This document shows positions 37,542-49,615 of a stretch of DNA of 64,000 nt, one piece after another (position 1 is the first letter of the stretch; each line of letters opens with the position of its first letter). Origin of the DNA: Nissolia schottii (Eukaryota > Streptophyta > Magnoliopsida > Fabales > Fabaceae); the NCBI GenBank assembly GCA_003254905.1, contig QANU01013918.1, forward strand, positions 62,001-126,000, written 5' to 3'. The translations under genes and the position numbers were made by a program. The notes under the pieces were generated by a model, which saw only the letters and a program-made list of their open reading frames with translations, was not told the DNA's origin and did no database searches.

Positions 37542-38750
37542 AATTTAATAAATTTCATGTAATAAAAAAAATCATAAGATAGCTAACGTAAATTTTCAAT
37601 CTAAAATCAACAACACAAGAAAAAATCAAGATCATACAACAAACCAAACAACTCACAATACAAGAAAAAACCAAATTCTTTCTCCAAAAATAAAAAAATA
37701 ACAAAAGAGAATAAGAAGTTAGAACAATAATAATCTTAGTGAAAAAGAAGAGGAACAGGAACTCACCGGAGATAAAGTCGTGTCACCGGAAACATAGTCC
37801 TTGATGGATGTAACTTTGATGGAAAAGAAAGAGAACAAGGATGCTGTAAACAAGGTCGCGCCAGAGACAAGGGCGGCAGAGAAGAAGAGGCATCACAAGA
37901 GAAGTAGATGGAGAAGAGCGGAGGCGCAAATTGAAGGTGGTGTACTTAAGAAGAAAAAAACACAAAATCACATAGTTTTGGCCAGTCACTATACTCGTTT
38001 TAATTTTTTTAAAAAAAGAAGTGGGTATGTACTTGGCCGTACCTACAACATACTCATATTAGATACATACCAAGATGGGTATTTTTCCAAAAATTAGAGT
38101 ACCCATACAATACAGGCCGTGTGGATTCTTAGTTTAAATGTGTGACCTCAACTTAAACTTTAAATAATTAATAATTAATGAATTTGATTCCTCGTATTTA
38201 GTTACAAAATCCTCGTTAAGTTGTTTGGCTTCTTGCTTGTCACAATGCCCTTTCGGACATTGATTTGATGTATCTAGTGGCATCTATTGGTAAGCAATGT
38301 GTTTGCCGTTAATTATGATTTTATAAACTCATTTTTCATTTGTGACTTTTACCAAGTGTGCTTTTTTAAGAATTAAATTTATGTCCTTATTTTTATAGAG
38401 GATCAAAATTATTTATCACTTGTTCAATATTTTGTTAGCATGTTCACGTCTTTTTATTTTATAAAAAATTTAAATAAATAAAAAATTGTGTTGACAACCT
38501 TCTAAAACAATTAAATCAATTCATTGATAAAAGCAAAGCCTCGGGGAAATAAGCCCACACACAAATAAGTCATTCAAGAACTAGAGCTAGGTGAAAACTC
38601 ATGTTGATATTTTGGTCTTAGATACTAGCCGAATACACCAACAGGCCACAATACCTTGGGTTTGGGGATCCAACCAGCCTACAGCCGTAGGAATTAGGAG
38701 CCTTATTGGGCTCTTTTCATAGTCAACACTACTGTGAATAGTCAACACAT
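37542..38750. other. Intergenic, possible decayed DNA element
   Basis: No gene supported. GGTAC-containing strings near 37420-37470 and their rough complements near 38020-38100 hint at the two ends of an old DNA transposon of about 0.7 kb, but pairing is weak. A purine-rich patch at 37740-37930 has no recognisable protein. Confidence 0.3.
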
Positions 38751-38907
38751 ATCCATTAAGGTGGGGACAAGGATTCTTTAGAGTGAGAGATCTCACCATT
38801 AAATCATTAAATTGAGAATAAGTCTCACTTTTACTTTAATAATTCAATAATAAAATCTCTCACTTTACCATCTCAAGTAAAGATAAGATCTAAATCCATT
38901 AAGGTGG
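38751..38907. repeat. 129-bp segment between 14-bp direct repeats
   Basis: ATCCATTAAGGTGG occurs at 38751-38764 and again at 38894-38907. The 129 bp between them contains GAGAGAT and ATCTCTC in opposite orientation. This may be a small insertion with a long target duplication or a local duplication. Confidence 0.5.
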
Positions 38908-39218
38908 CATTCATGTAAAAAAAAGTGATCGCTAGTAACTTAGATAATTATTTATTAATATTAATATTGTTGTTTTTAAAGGACAAAATTCCTTTTTTTT
39001 TGTCTTTTAATTATATAAAATAAATTACTTTGGCCCTATACTTTTTTTTTATATTCAACTTGAACATATATTTATTAAACGTTAGTCAATTTAATGCTTA
39101 ATTAATCCCTTAATTGTTCTACTTTTTAACGTAGGAATCCCTTAATTATTCTACTAAAAGAGGATTCGGGTTTGATAAGTACGACAACAAATTGAATAAA
39201 GAAAAATACATAAGCAAG
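38908..39218. other. Intergenic, nothing recognised
   Basis: About 0.3 kb of AT-rich DNA. Confidence 0.5.
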
Positions 39219-39689
39219 CACTATGCCACAAATAGCTTTTATGGACAATTATTTAGTGGCTAATGTGCAATTGTTGTTAACAATCCTTTATAAACTAAAA
39301 TTTAGTGACCATTAATTAAAGTCACCTATTAATTACCCTAATAACACTAATTTTTAAACCCTTTTTTTTCTGACTTCCCAAAATAACTTTAGATGATTGT
39401 TAAAAATTAGAATTGCATTCTAAACACTCTGAGAGATACATTCTAAACACTCAGTCCTCCCCGCTCTCTCACTCTCACGCACTCAATCTTCGCCGCCGCC
39501 ACGTCGCTACCGCCGCCGCCTCTCTGGTTGGTTAATAATTGGTTTATGGTTGATTTGTATATCATGTTGGTTATATAACATTATTTTTTTGTCAGCTCAC
39601 TAATGTTATATTAGATCATGAAATGATGACAAAATTCAATGAACTTAGTTTTAAAAATCGTTAAAATTAGAAAATTTTAGTATGAAGGG

Positions 39690-40181
39690 TGTTACGGACT
39701 GGGCCATAAAGGCCCATCCTAGCAGCCCCGACGCCCTGGCCCATATCCGCGGACCCCGACCTGACCGCCCATATGGCAGATCGCCCTGAGGCCGCCACTC
39801 TCAACCGTCCAAGATAAGATAACCCATTCCCCATATCTTATCTACCCAAGATAAGATATCTTATCTACCCAAGATAAGATATAGCCATGCCGGTATCCGC
39901 GGGCGAAGCGCATAGCTCGGGGTTGAGATATCCCTCACCGCCGAGATACGCGGAACCTCCTCAACCGCCTCAGCTATTTAATAAGCCCGCCCCTCAGGTA
40001 TGAGATCATCCAATAATCACTTACTATACTCCTTAGACCATTGCTTACTTGAGCGTCGGAGTAATTGCAGGTACACACCGCAATCGCGAGTCCAGAGATC
40101 GATCGTGCCGGAGCTAGAGCATTCATGCCGTTCCCAAGCCTCAGGATCCAGAGCTTGTACCGAGGTGCATACTTCGGAACA
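39690..40181. mobile_element. Solo LTR of a Gypsy-type retrotransposon
   Basis: A 492-bp LTR, GC-rich compared with its surroundings, begins TGTTACGG and ends GGAACA. It is flanked on both sides by the 5-bp target duplication AAGGG (39685-39689 and 40182-40186). It looks whole as a solo LTR, the product of recombination between the two LTRs of a former full element. Assignment to Gypsy rests on its general look (TGTTAC start, ACTTGAGCGTCGGAGT string near the end). The perfect flanking repeat suggests a moderate or young age. Confidence 0.85.
39810..39882. repeat. Clustered AAGATAAGAT / ATCTTATCT units in the solo LTR
   Basis: Within the solo LTR, CCAAGATAAGATA and its complement alternate about five times, including the palindrome AAGATAAGATATCTTATCT. 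These are GATA-core strings inside the part of an LTR that would hold the promoter. Confidence 0.75.
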
Positions 40182-41057
40182 AAGGGTATTTACACTGCCA
40201 TGTTATGTTGACTGAGTTTTTTTACCATCTTGGAATCTGTTGTTCTGCTCTATCTGAATGAACTGGATCAAATCAAGACAGCCACGCTACTCTTGCTCAT
40301 TAACGATTTCCTTGGACGTAAGAGTGACGCTGAAAGTTTTGCTCTCACCTTTTGTCAAATAAATTGAAAAAAAGTAGGAAAAGGAAAAAACCCATGAAAT
40401 TAATAGAAATTACCTTACGGATCTCACAATTCTTCCTTCCTTTTAAGGCAATTCTTGTGGGGTTATCCTTTCCAATGGTTTATTTCTTTTAAGCAATGCC
40501 ATACTCTTAATACATCCTATTCTGATGTAATGTATCTAGTGCCTTTGTTTAAACTGTTTCCATTTTTTTATTATTATCTCACTGGTGTGTATATTGAAGT
40601 TACTTCTAACATTTTTCACTTTTTAAGCGAGATTCTCATTCTCTTCACGTGTGTTCCTTCAGGAAGCACTGGAGGCTCATGATGGTGCCGGTAAATAACT
40701 TCTGTTAGCTGTGTAAATAACAAAAGGGAAATGGTGTTAAGCTTGTAAGATAGTCATTTTGTTGTTCATAAAAAAACAATTTGATTATAAATGCAGGTCC
40801 CACCCAAACAATCTTAAAACAGTAAAATAACTCATTGGGGGAAGGGAATTTGAAGTGTTACTTCCTTATTTAACTCGTGTGCTGTTGAGATGTGATTTTT
40901 ATGATAAAAAATGTGTTGACACTATTGTAAATGGGTATTTATTTCAGCATAATTATCCATTAATTAAACCCACCCAACTATTTAAGCATGCATTGATTCA
41001 TAATTGGCAACATTAATCTCTAGCTAGCTTGATTGAAAACTTTTGTTACTGAACTTA

Positions 41058-41240
<183 letters not shown>

Positions 41241-41960
41241 TTAGCCAGTAGCTCGTTGATGAGGTTGTTGTAATATTTGATCCCTTCTTGGTTTATACCC
41301 TTGCTTATTTTCCCTTCTTCGTGTTTATTTCAGTAGTTAATGTAAAATCAAAGGTTCAGGATCATGCTAATTAATTAAAACTCAAAGTCCTGAAAACATT
41401 TTGCTTACTTGGCAATATCCTTGACCAGGAGATTGAGAATCTGTAAGCATTATTTCACGATCACAACATCCTCCTATTAACATTAAATCTGAGTTGCATA
41501 AGTTATTTCCATGATTGAATACACATTCCATGATCCCAACACTAATTTTTACAATTTTTTTTACTTCACACGTTCAGGCTCCAAATTACTCTCACATACT
41601 CTTACTCTCTCTTAGTAGGGCTGCCGCTGCTGCCGCCGCCGCCTCTCCTGCTTCTTCTCTCTAATCTCTTATAAGTACCTTTCTCTCTCTCTCTCTCTCC
41701 AAAAGAGCACTATGAGCAATTGCTCGTTCAGTTCTACGTTTTATTATAATATATGTTATTATTATTATTTATCTCTCTTGCTTTTTCCATTTTCTTTTTC
41801 TTGATGCCGAACTGGCAATTTTATTGATCAAGTAATCAATTAATCAAGGCTCGTAGAATCTTATACAGTTTTCTTTTTAGTGTCATCTAAAGCAATTTTT
41901 TGACTAAAACAATTAGGTTGTAGAATCTTGTTTTAATTTTTGTATTCTTGTTGAAGGGTT

Positions 41961-42167
41961 ATGGACATTCTTAGAAGTAGAAGTTGGATGAAATATGATA
42001 GAGTTAGTAAAGAATATCTTGATGGACTAGGAGAGTTTTTAAATCATGCATTTCGTCAAAGTAATGGAGAACCAATTCTTTGCCCCTATAAAAAATGTGT
42101 GCTACGCTATTTAGTAAATCAGGTAACGGCTTATGATCACCTTATGGTTAATGGTGTTATACAATGA
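41961..42167 (+). pseudogene. CACTA transposase-associated domain fragment
   Basis: A 68-codon frame beginning MDILRSRSWMKYDRVSKEYL matches the N-terminal transposase-associated domain of En/Spm TNPD-like proteins, with the zinc-ligand-like ILCPYKKC. The family protein is normally many hundred residues long. Here the frame closes soon after the domain and no TNPD catalytic part follows, so it is a remnant. The ATG matches the usual start of the domain. Confidence 0.75.
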
Positions 42168-42170
42168 CTT

Positions 42171-43740
42171 CTTTTAAAGGACCGAAAAAGTGTAGAGTGG
42201 AGGCTGTAGCTCTTGAATCATCTCGTCCCCTCTCCTTCATAGTTGTCGTTCTTCTAAACTCTGCCCTCGCGTGTGTCTTTGTTCCTGTTTAACTTTGTGG
42301 CCTTTTCTGTGTTTGAATATTTTTGGGACTTGATGGGGGGGGGGGTTGAATACCCCTTGGAATTGTGATGTTACGTTGTAATTTGAAATTCAAGTTTTAG
42401 CTTTATACATACTTTGGATTAGACGATTTTTTCCATAATTCGAGGACATTAAGATAGCTTGATGACAAGAATTTTCATTTGAAGGTTGTTTGAGTTCAAT
42501 CTCTCTCATCAATGATTAAAATATTTTGAGCTGATTAGCACTTGATTATAATCAAATTCCAAATTCCATGGCCTAAATTTCATGGCCAGAATTCCAAATA
42601 TAAGATAGGTAGGGATGTCAAAAAACCCTAGTAGGTGGGGACCCCGCGAGTATTCCCCAAATAAATCACTGAGGAGGTTGGGATGGGGACTAAAGTCCCC
42701 CGTGACAAATTTAGGGGCGAGGAAGGGGATCATACTCCCCGTCCCGCGGGGATCCTGATATATATGAAAAGTATATAATACCCTTATTTAGTATTTAAAA
42801 AGCCTATAGATGCATATACATTTTGTGACATTTTACACTTATTTTAATTTAAAAAAAAAACTAATGGCCTATTTGGAATGGTCTAAAATTCAATTTCATT
42901 CCTTGGTACATAATATTAGCTTGGAATTGAATTCATGCAGGAATTGAATTCATAGAGGAATTGAAACCTCATATTTTGCTTGATATAAATTCAGACTCAT
43001 TTGGATCTGATTTCCAATTCTTTCCCCTCCCCCCTCCTTCAATCAATACTCTTATCCCCCCTCTCTTCCTCTAGTTTGCCTTCATCGGTCGGTCAACGCT
43101 TCTCCGACTGACTGCTGCCTCTGTGGCCAACGTGATTCAAGACAACCCTTGCCTTAAAAGACACAACCACCACCCAATCGAACGCTACAATCTCAATGAT
43201 AATGGAGGATTGATGAAGGAGGGAGTGGATCATATTTTTTTTTATTTTTTGGGATGAAGAATATTGTTATGGTGTTGGTGGTTGAGGTTTGGGGAAGATA
43301 AAGAAGATTGTAGTTAGAAAATGATGAAGACACAAAAAAAAATTTGATGAAGGATAGGTAAGATGGAAATTTTAGATCCAGACCTCCTTTGCCCTTATTA
43401 TGAGGCCATCGAGGCGTGGAGTGAAAAAAATGAAAAAAAAATGGATAGAATTTTTAATTTAAGAGATATTATAGTTATTTTATATGAATTTAATTAATTT
43501 TTTTTACTAGCATTAATTTATTCATTCCAAACATAAAATTTGAATCCAACTCTCAAAAAAATTGAATTAGAATAAGGGAGCATGCTACCCTGCACTGGCC
43601 TCTTCTCAATGGCCAATTTGGTCCTAGGCCGAAAGGTTTAAAAAAGTTGGGGGCTCTAACAAAAATGTTGTTACTGCATTATTTTACAAACGGGCCCTTC
43701 CTTATCTAATTAATGAGACTTTAATTTAGCCTTAATTCAT
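42171..43740. other. Intergenic with probable DNA transposon remnants
   Basis: About 1.6 kb. A stretch at 42608-42760 (TAGGGATGTCAAAAAACCC, then GGGGACC and CCCGCGGGG strings) reads like the left end of a non-autonomous hAT element. A second possible element at about 42863-43540 is suggested by ATTTGGAATGG at its left and CATTCCAAAC at its right. An 11-base G run lies near 42337-42347. No gene supported. Confidence 0.4.
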
Positions 43741-44559
43741 TCTCCTCTCTCTCTCGTCCTCTCACCAGCGACAATCATCGCCGCACCGTCATCCAGTCCA
43801 TCCACCTCCCCCGCCGCCACCGCTCTATCACCTCATGACCACCCCCATCATCCACTGCAGTGCCATTTGCCTCCTTCCCTCTTTTTTTGATTTCTTCATT
43901 TTCCCCCTTCACTACCTCTCGTGATTTTTTCAAATCCATTAGTCTTTACCTTAGAATAAGTTTCCAAAGCTGTAAAAGAAACCTAGTGCAAGTGACTTTC
44001 CCTAATTCCCTCAGCTCAAACCTCACAAACAGAAACAAATCAACAATCCGTCTTTCGTCTCTCTCGCTGCTTCTATCTATCTCTCTGCACGGCACCGACA
44101 CAACATCATCAGGTTTGTTCTTTTTTCTTTAATGGTGCTCACCTGCTAGTACTGTTTCATATTGAGATTAAGCACAGTGAATGGTGTAATTATAATGCCT
44201 ATGAGTATTTTATGTATGAGAGAATGTAAGGTTAAGTTGTACTCATAAATTATAATGCTTTTTGATGGATCATTGTTATACTTGTGTTTTTATACTTGGT
44301 ATTTATCATTTGTGATATATGACTGTGTTGGTGAATTTAATATTGATGGATCATTGTTTACACTCATCATTTGATTATTGGTTTGAATGGTTGTTCGTTA
44401 GATTCCTGGCTGAAACATTTCTCTTGCCTTTATCATGTACAGGTCGAACACACTCTTTCTCTATGTCTTTGTAGTCAATAGGCTCAACATTGAGCTTCCT
44501 CAAGCATTTTAACCCCACTAAGCTGGCTAGTGCTATTTCTTTTGTTAAGTTTTAGATCA
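43741..44559 (+). other. Probable 5' leader of the PORR gene, with an intron
   Basis: A CT-rich leader-like patch (43740-43860) is followed by a plausible donor (ATCAG/GTTTGT, intron from 44114) and acceptor (CATGTACAG, ending 44442). The leader continues from 44443 to the ATG at 44560. The splice sites are inferred from consensus only. Confidence 0.5.
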
Positions 44560-45813
44560 ATGTTCTTCAACTTTAACAAACGTGCAGTCAAAACAATCGA
44601 AAAGCTGCTGGGTCCCTTTGGAAAATCAATCTTCTCATTTGAGTGCAAGGTCCCTATTATTCCTTTTTTACTCGTCCGGAGGTACAGTTACGTGAATGTG
44701 TACATGGACTGGAAGAAAGATTCATACTATGACTCGATCGAGCACATCCACCATTCCATTCAGCTGAAGCCTCTCATTGCCCTCAAAAACTGCATTGCTC
44801 GGGACCCCAACGGGTGCATCCCTATCTCTGATGTGTCTAAAAGGGGTTTACAGCTGGACGTGCCCATGAAAGTTGCAAGATTTATGAGGCAATATCCATC
44901 CGTCTTTGAGGAGTTTACCGGTCCTAAATACAATCTTCCTTGGTTCAGGTTGACACCAGAAGCTGTTGAGATTGACAAGGATGAGAAGAGAGTATATGAA
45001 GAATGCAGGGAGGATTTAAGATTTAGGTTGAAGAAGATGATATTGATGAGCCGAGAGAATGCTCTGCCTTTAAAGATAATCCAAGGGATGCAGTGGTATT
45101 TGGGGTTGCCTGATGATTTTTTGCAGCATCCGGAACAGAATCTTGATGAATCTTTCAGGTTTGTGGAGACGGAAGATGGATTGAAGGGGCTGGCACTTGG
45201 AAGAAGAGAAAAGGTTCGTTCTGTAATGGAGGAGAATGCCATGAAAAAAGGTTTGTACCTTGGGGGCCCAATGGAGGCCATTGAATTTCCCTTTTTCCCA
45301 TCGAAAGGTTTAAGGTTGAGGAGGAAGATTGAGAATTGGCTACATGAGTTTCAGAAGCTTCCTTATATTTCTCCTTATGATGATTTCTCAAATTTGGATC
45401 CAAACAGTGACATAGCGGAGAAAAGACTTGTGGGGTTTCTTCATGAACTGCTTTCCCTTTTTGTTGAGCATTCAGCAGAGAGAAAGAAGCTCTTTTGCCT
45501 CAAGAAGTATTTTGGATTGCCTCAGAAAATGCACAGAGCATTTGAGCGGCATCCCCATATGTTTTATCTATCTTTTAGGAACAAGACTTGTACAGTCATT
45601 CTTAAGGAAGCCTTCAATGATAAATCAGCTATTAAGAATCATCCTCTATTGCGGGTTAGGAAGAAGTATATCAAGTTGATGAAGAAATCAAAAGTGATTT
45701 TGAGGAACAGGAGGGTGAATAATCGATTTTCTAATAGAAATGCAGAACTGGATTTAGGTTCAGATAATGTGGATGAAGAGCGGTGTGAGATGGCAGGTTG
45801 TTCTCTGGAATAG
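44560..45813 (+). CDS. WTF9: PORR-domain RNA-splicing protein, WTF9-like
   Basis: Plant organelle RNA recognition (PORR) domain protein. Its closest remembered relative is Arabidopsis WTF9, a mitochondrial factor needed to splice the group II introns of ccmFC and rpl2. Single coding exon, 417 residues. Residues 1-43 are basic and hydrophobic, fitting a mitochondrial presequence. The PORR domain covers roughly 48-385 with the typical strings YNLPWFRLTPEA, LPDDFLQ, LPYISPYDD, SDIAEKRLVGFLHELLSLF and FGLPQKMHRAFERHPHMFYLS. The acidic C-terminal tail is variable in the family. The frame is open a few codons further upstream, but only from a GTG, so the ATG at 44560 (MFFNFNKR) is taken as the start. 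Assignment to WTF9 rather than another PORR member rests on recalled similarity. Confidence 0.9.
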   Translation: MFFNFNKRAVKTIEKLLGPFGKSIFSFECKVPIIPFLLVRRYSYVNVYMDWKKDSYYDSIEHIHHSIQLKPLIALKNCIARDPNGCIPISDVSKRGLQLDVPMKVARFMRQYPSVFEEFTGPKYNLPWFRLTPEAVEIDKDEKRVYEECREDLRFRLKKMILMSRENALPLKIIQGMQWYLGLPDDFLQHPEQNLDESFRFVETEDGLKGLALGRREKVRSVMEENAMKKGLYLGGPMEAIEFPFFPSKGLRLRRKIENWLHEFQKLPYISPYDDFSNLDPNSDIAEKRLVGFLHELLSLFVEHSAERKKLFCLKKYFGLPQKMHRAFERHPHMFYLSFRNKTCTVILKEAFNDKSAIKNHPLLRVRKKYIKLMKKSKVILRNRRVNNRFSNRNAELDLGSDNVDEERCEMAGCSLE

Positions 45814-48800
45814 TTTATGTGAACATTTGTAAAACAAGACTTATAAAAAGGTACACAAGGTTTTTACCAAACTACTAAGAAAGAAATACAACTAGCTGAG
45901 GAACAAGCACAAGTTGAAAAAGCCTATTAGCTGTTTTCACATGATAAGGTAGCACATCTGGTTGTATGGCCTTGAGGTAATTTTCCAATTTCATGCCTAT
46001 ATATAGGAAGAATGTTATCATTCTTGTGATTAGATTTAGTGACAATTTGATTCACTATGCTGAATTTATACACTTCTTTTTGGCATTTTTAATTTTGAAG
46101 TATAGCACATGGCTATGGATGTTCTACTTTGTGGCTGTACTTGTTAGCATACAGTAATATTAGCATGCAGTAACCCCTTTTTTTTTCATTTGGCTGGTAA
46201 TAACATTTTATCAAGCCTTTTCTTACTCTTTTTGTTTATTTCTCTGCTATCACATTCTTGATGTATAATATCTTTATTGTCCTTGACTCTACAATTCTGG
46301 TCTATCTCATAAGTGGACATTGCAACTATATTGACAAGTGGTGGTATTGAACATGCAACTGACATTCTGGAAATAATACTTGCTGCCAGAATTCTCCAGT
46401 TATTTTAATGCATTAGTTGGTTGAGATGACTCAAGAGTGAAGACATACTCTATATTATTGTTTGAAAGTTGAAATATTCATATATGACTGAACTGAATTT
46501 GTTGCCCCCTTTTTTCAAGTGACTGAACAAACTATTGATGTGTTTTTATTGAACAGAGCAGGTGGACAGCAAGAGTCTATTGTGAGTTTGTAATTTGACT
46601 TTCATTATGATTTTCGAGCAGATAATAATATCAGTCATCAGACTAAACCTGGAAAGTTAAAAGAAACGGAAGAATCTTGAACTACCATTCTTTAACCATG
46701 GTAGTGTAGCTAATGGCTTCCTGGCAGCCAATAAGCTTTGGAGAAGGTGGGTTTGGACCTGGTTACTAGGTGTATCTATTTCATACCAACTCTATCAAGA
46801 TCTAGATACTATTTTTTCAAGCCAACTCATTACATAGGTCTGATTATACATTTCAAGACACGACTAAATTGGAACATGTTCACCCTGTTTAAGGTTTAAG
46901 AGGGAAATAAGGTCATGATCGATAATGAAGAAATAACAACAAAGAGGTTTCACAACTCGCTTGAAGGTTTGAAGCACTACAAAAGGAAACATTTAAAGAT
47001 TAAGCCATACCAATTATCCATGTTGAAGAATCATGAATATGATTTTAAGAATGAAGAATAGAGAATGCTGAGTCAACTTGTGGAGGATTCAATTTGTTGA
47101 TGATGTATCCTGTGAGGATGTGACACAGTTTTAGCTAACACATTCACAATTCGAGTCAACTTATAAAGGTGCTGAATGAAGATCTTTTCGACAAAACTGA
47201 TATACCAGTGTTCATTTATTTTGAGAAGGATAATCTAAGCTTGTCTTTAACTACCATGTTCTACACTTCAAACTATTCCATTTTAAAAGGGTCTTGAGCC
47301 TGATATATATTGGATATGATATGGGATCTGAGAAATGATGCTTAGGTTGTTACAGTCATGCTGGCGCCTGCAAGAAAGGTTCATTTGTTATGTGTGCAAT
47401 AATGCTTAGCTTACTGAGCTGAGTTGAAATTTCTCAATGTACTATTGGTTTAGGTTTTTTTTCCTACATTTTAGGATTGTGCTAGTATTTGCGGGTTGAG
47501 TGTGGGAAGTTCTGTTTCTTAGTTAAGTTCTGAAGACTAGGTGAGATAGTATGGGGATATTGTATATTTGAGAAATGGTGTTAGCATTTCAAGTTGGAGT
47601 GCTGCAGCTAACACCATATGTTATTGTAAAAATTCTCATGAATCAAGGGAGCTAGACATGTGCCAAATTGTCAATCTTGGTTGTTTATGGTTGGCTAAAC
47701 TAAGATAAATTCAATGTTTGAAACGCTTCATTAGCATTCCTTTACTAATTCATAGGGCACAGCACAGATTGTGGTGAGTGATTGACAGCTTTGTTTGCTA
47801 GTATTTTTGCTGCGCATGTTCTCAATCAACTTAGATCTTGTTTCAGTTGGGGGGTTTGATTTACTTCACTACAAGTGCATGGTGTTTTGTTACAACCTGC
47901 CTAGAATATTACTGCATTGTTTCAAGTCTGGGAGAGTTTGATTGCGTTCATAACGCAACTGATAAAAAGGATTCAAGTTTCAAACGTGTTATTTTGATCT
48001 CTAGGCTGCAAATTCAAGCACATGATGATTCTCCAAAATATGTCAACCAGATTCTAGTTTCTACAATGTTTGATTCATATTGTAGCTGCCATAATAAATT
48101 CCTTACGGAATGGCTTGAACTAGATACCTCTCCCAGATAACCGAAAATAATTTCCCCATTTAACCGCGAGTATCTGGTAGACCTTGCCTCTAGGGTTACT
48201 TTGTTATTGCTTACATAAAATTGATAATAAAAAACTCGAACATTAACTTTTTTCATACAAAAACAATTTTCAAGAACAAAATATTCACAAACAAAATAAG
48301 AAGAATCTGGCTAGTTGAGCTAATCAATCTCCTACAGGTAAATGCAAGGACTTAAGTGTGTCCATGAGAAAGCTATAAAATTAAATTTATTTTAATAATA
48401 TTTTTTATATAATTAATTATGCATACTTACCGTTAGAGAGACGCAAGTTGGAATTAAAAATTTTGCGGTCATTGACTTGCTAAACGAAGGGGTAGCACAT
48501 CGGGTTGTCAGGTTAGCCTGGCTCAAGCTAAGTTGGGCCATTTTTTAATTCTAATTTTTCAGCCCAACCCACTCATTTTATCGAGTTATTTGGATTAGTT
48601 TATTGGGTTTAACCTATTTCAATAGCTCTAATTATGACATACCGTCCACAAGTCGGTGAAGGTCTGCCCCACTACACGAAGGATTGGATTCCTTAGAGAT
48701 CGCTATGGATAACGCTAGATGGTGGTTGGTGGCCCAATTTGGTTTCAACATCCTCAAATCCAACTAATCTTATTTAAGTCGAGTTAGTCCATTATAAGAA

Positions 48801-48840
48801 CAAAATACTCGCATCATAAGACAGTAAAGTAGAAAATATT
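45814..48840. other. Region between WTF9-like and bL12m genes
   Basis: About 3 kb. The first part should hold the 3' untranslated region of the PORR gene, possibly with introns. No coding gene is supported. A piece at 48480-48650 with GGGTTG and CAACCC strings looks like a decayed DNA element. Confidence 0.4.
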
Positions 48841-48987
48841 TTAATGACTTTTTCTTTTGGGTCGAAATCACTTTTTAAATCACGTTATCATCCTAAGAAA
48901 AAAATCGTTGGACATGCTGGGCTGCACAAAAAACCCCAAAGGAGGCCCATATTCACCCTAATTCTCACACCTTCCCACACACTGCCA

Positions 48988-49010
48988 CCTCCTCCTCCTC
49001 CTCCTCCTCC
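48988..49010. repeat. CTC microsatellite in the bL12m leader
   Basis: Seven to eight CTC units, about 100 bases before the bL12m start codon, probably in the leader or core promoter. Confidence 0.85.
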
Positions 49011-49108
49011 TTCTTCCCCAGTCAGTCTCAGTGGCAAACAAGTGCCAACCCGAAAAACCTTCCAAGAAAAACAAAATCAAAAAAGAAAAAAGAAAAAGGA
49101 AAACAAAA

Positions 49109-49615
49109 ATGTCACGCAGCTTCAGGTCCCTCACAAGGCTCCTCACTCTCACGCGCAATCCTTCCCTCACGCGCCACCTCTCCACGGAGACGCGCTCCCA
49201 GAAGCTCGATCGCATCGTCGACGACCTCCTCCGCCTCGACAGGCTCGAGAGGCACGACTTCACCGTCCTCTGGAGGCTCAAACTCGGCCTCGACCGCTTC
49301 GCCGGGCCCACGGCGGACCTGGGCCGGCTGGGCCCCGCATCGGGCGCAGCTGGGCCCGAGGGTGCTGCGGGGGACGCGAAGGCGGCGGCGGAGAAGGAGA
49401 AGACGGCGTTCGACATAAAGCTGGAGAAATACGACGCCGCATCGAAGATTAAGATCATAAAGGAGGTGAGGTCGTTCACGGATTTAGGGTTGAAGGAAGC
49501 GAAGGATTTGGTGGAGAAGGTTCCTTGCGTCTTGAAGAAGGGTCTCACCAAGGAAGAGGCTGATCCAATCATCAATAAGCTCAAGGAGCTGGGTGCCACT
49601 GTTGTCTTGGAATGA
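49109..49615 (+). CDS. Mitochondrial ribosomal protein bL12m (L7/L12)
   Basis: Stalk protein of the large ribosomal subunit, which recruits and activates translation GTPases; in this form it serves the mitochondrion. Single exon, 168 residues. Residues 1-25 are Arg/Ser/Leu-rich without acidic residues and look like a mitochondrial presequence. An N-terminal dimerisation part lies at about 31-65, then a Gly/Ala-rich hinge at about 66-96. The conserved C-terminal domain (97-168) runs from EKTAFDIKLEKYDAASKIK through GLKEAKDLVEKVP to the final GATVVLE. The plastid form has a different N-terminus, so mitochondria are preferred. The frame is open upstream from an ATG at 49031, but that would add a Lys-rich stretch unlike a presequence; the ATG at 49109 is chosen. 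Confidence 0.92.
   Translation: MSRSFRSLTRLLTLTRNPSLTRHLSTETRSQKLDRIVDDLLRLDRLERHDFTVLWRLKLGLDRFAGPTADLGRLGPASGAAGPEGAAGDAKAAAEKEKTAFDIKLEKYDAASKIKIIKEVRSFTDLGLKEAKDLVEKVPCVLKKGLTKEEADPIINKLKELGATVVLE

Noticed and set aside
37420-38105. Possible hAT element with GGTAC-rich ends
   Set aside because: The two ends pair too weakly by eye and no target duplication was found.
40640-40692. Exon-like piece between TTCAG and GGTAAAT
   Set aside because: Too short to assign, and nothing upstream or downstream continues it; could be a captured fragment in the CACTA-like element but unsupported.
44760-45281. Minus-strand open frame opposite the WTF9-like gene
   Set aside because: Shadow of a real single-exon gene; no recognisable protein features.
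48844-49452. Long plus-strand open frame overlapping the bL12m start
   Set aside because: Pro/Arg-rich low-complexity translation in another frame of a GC-rich exon and its leader; no family likeness.
48958-49599. Minus-strand open frame opposite bL12m
   Set aside because: Shadow of the bL12m exon; Ser/Arg-rich translation with no domain.
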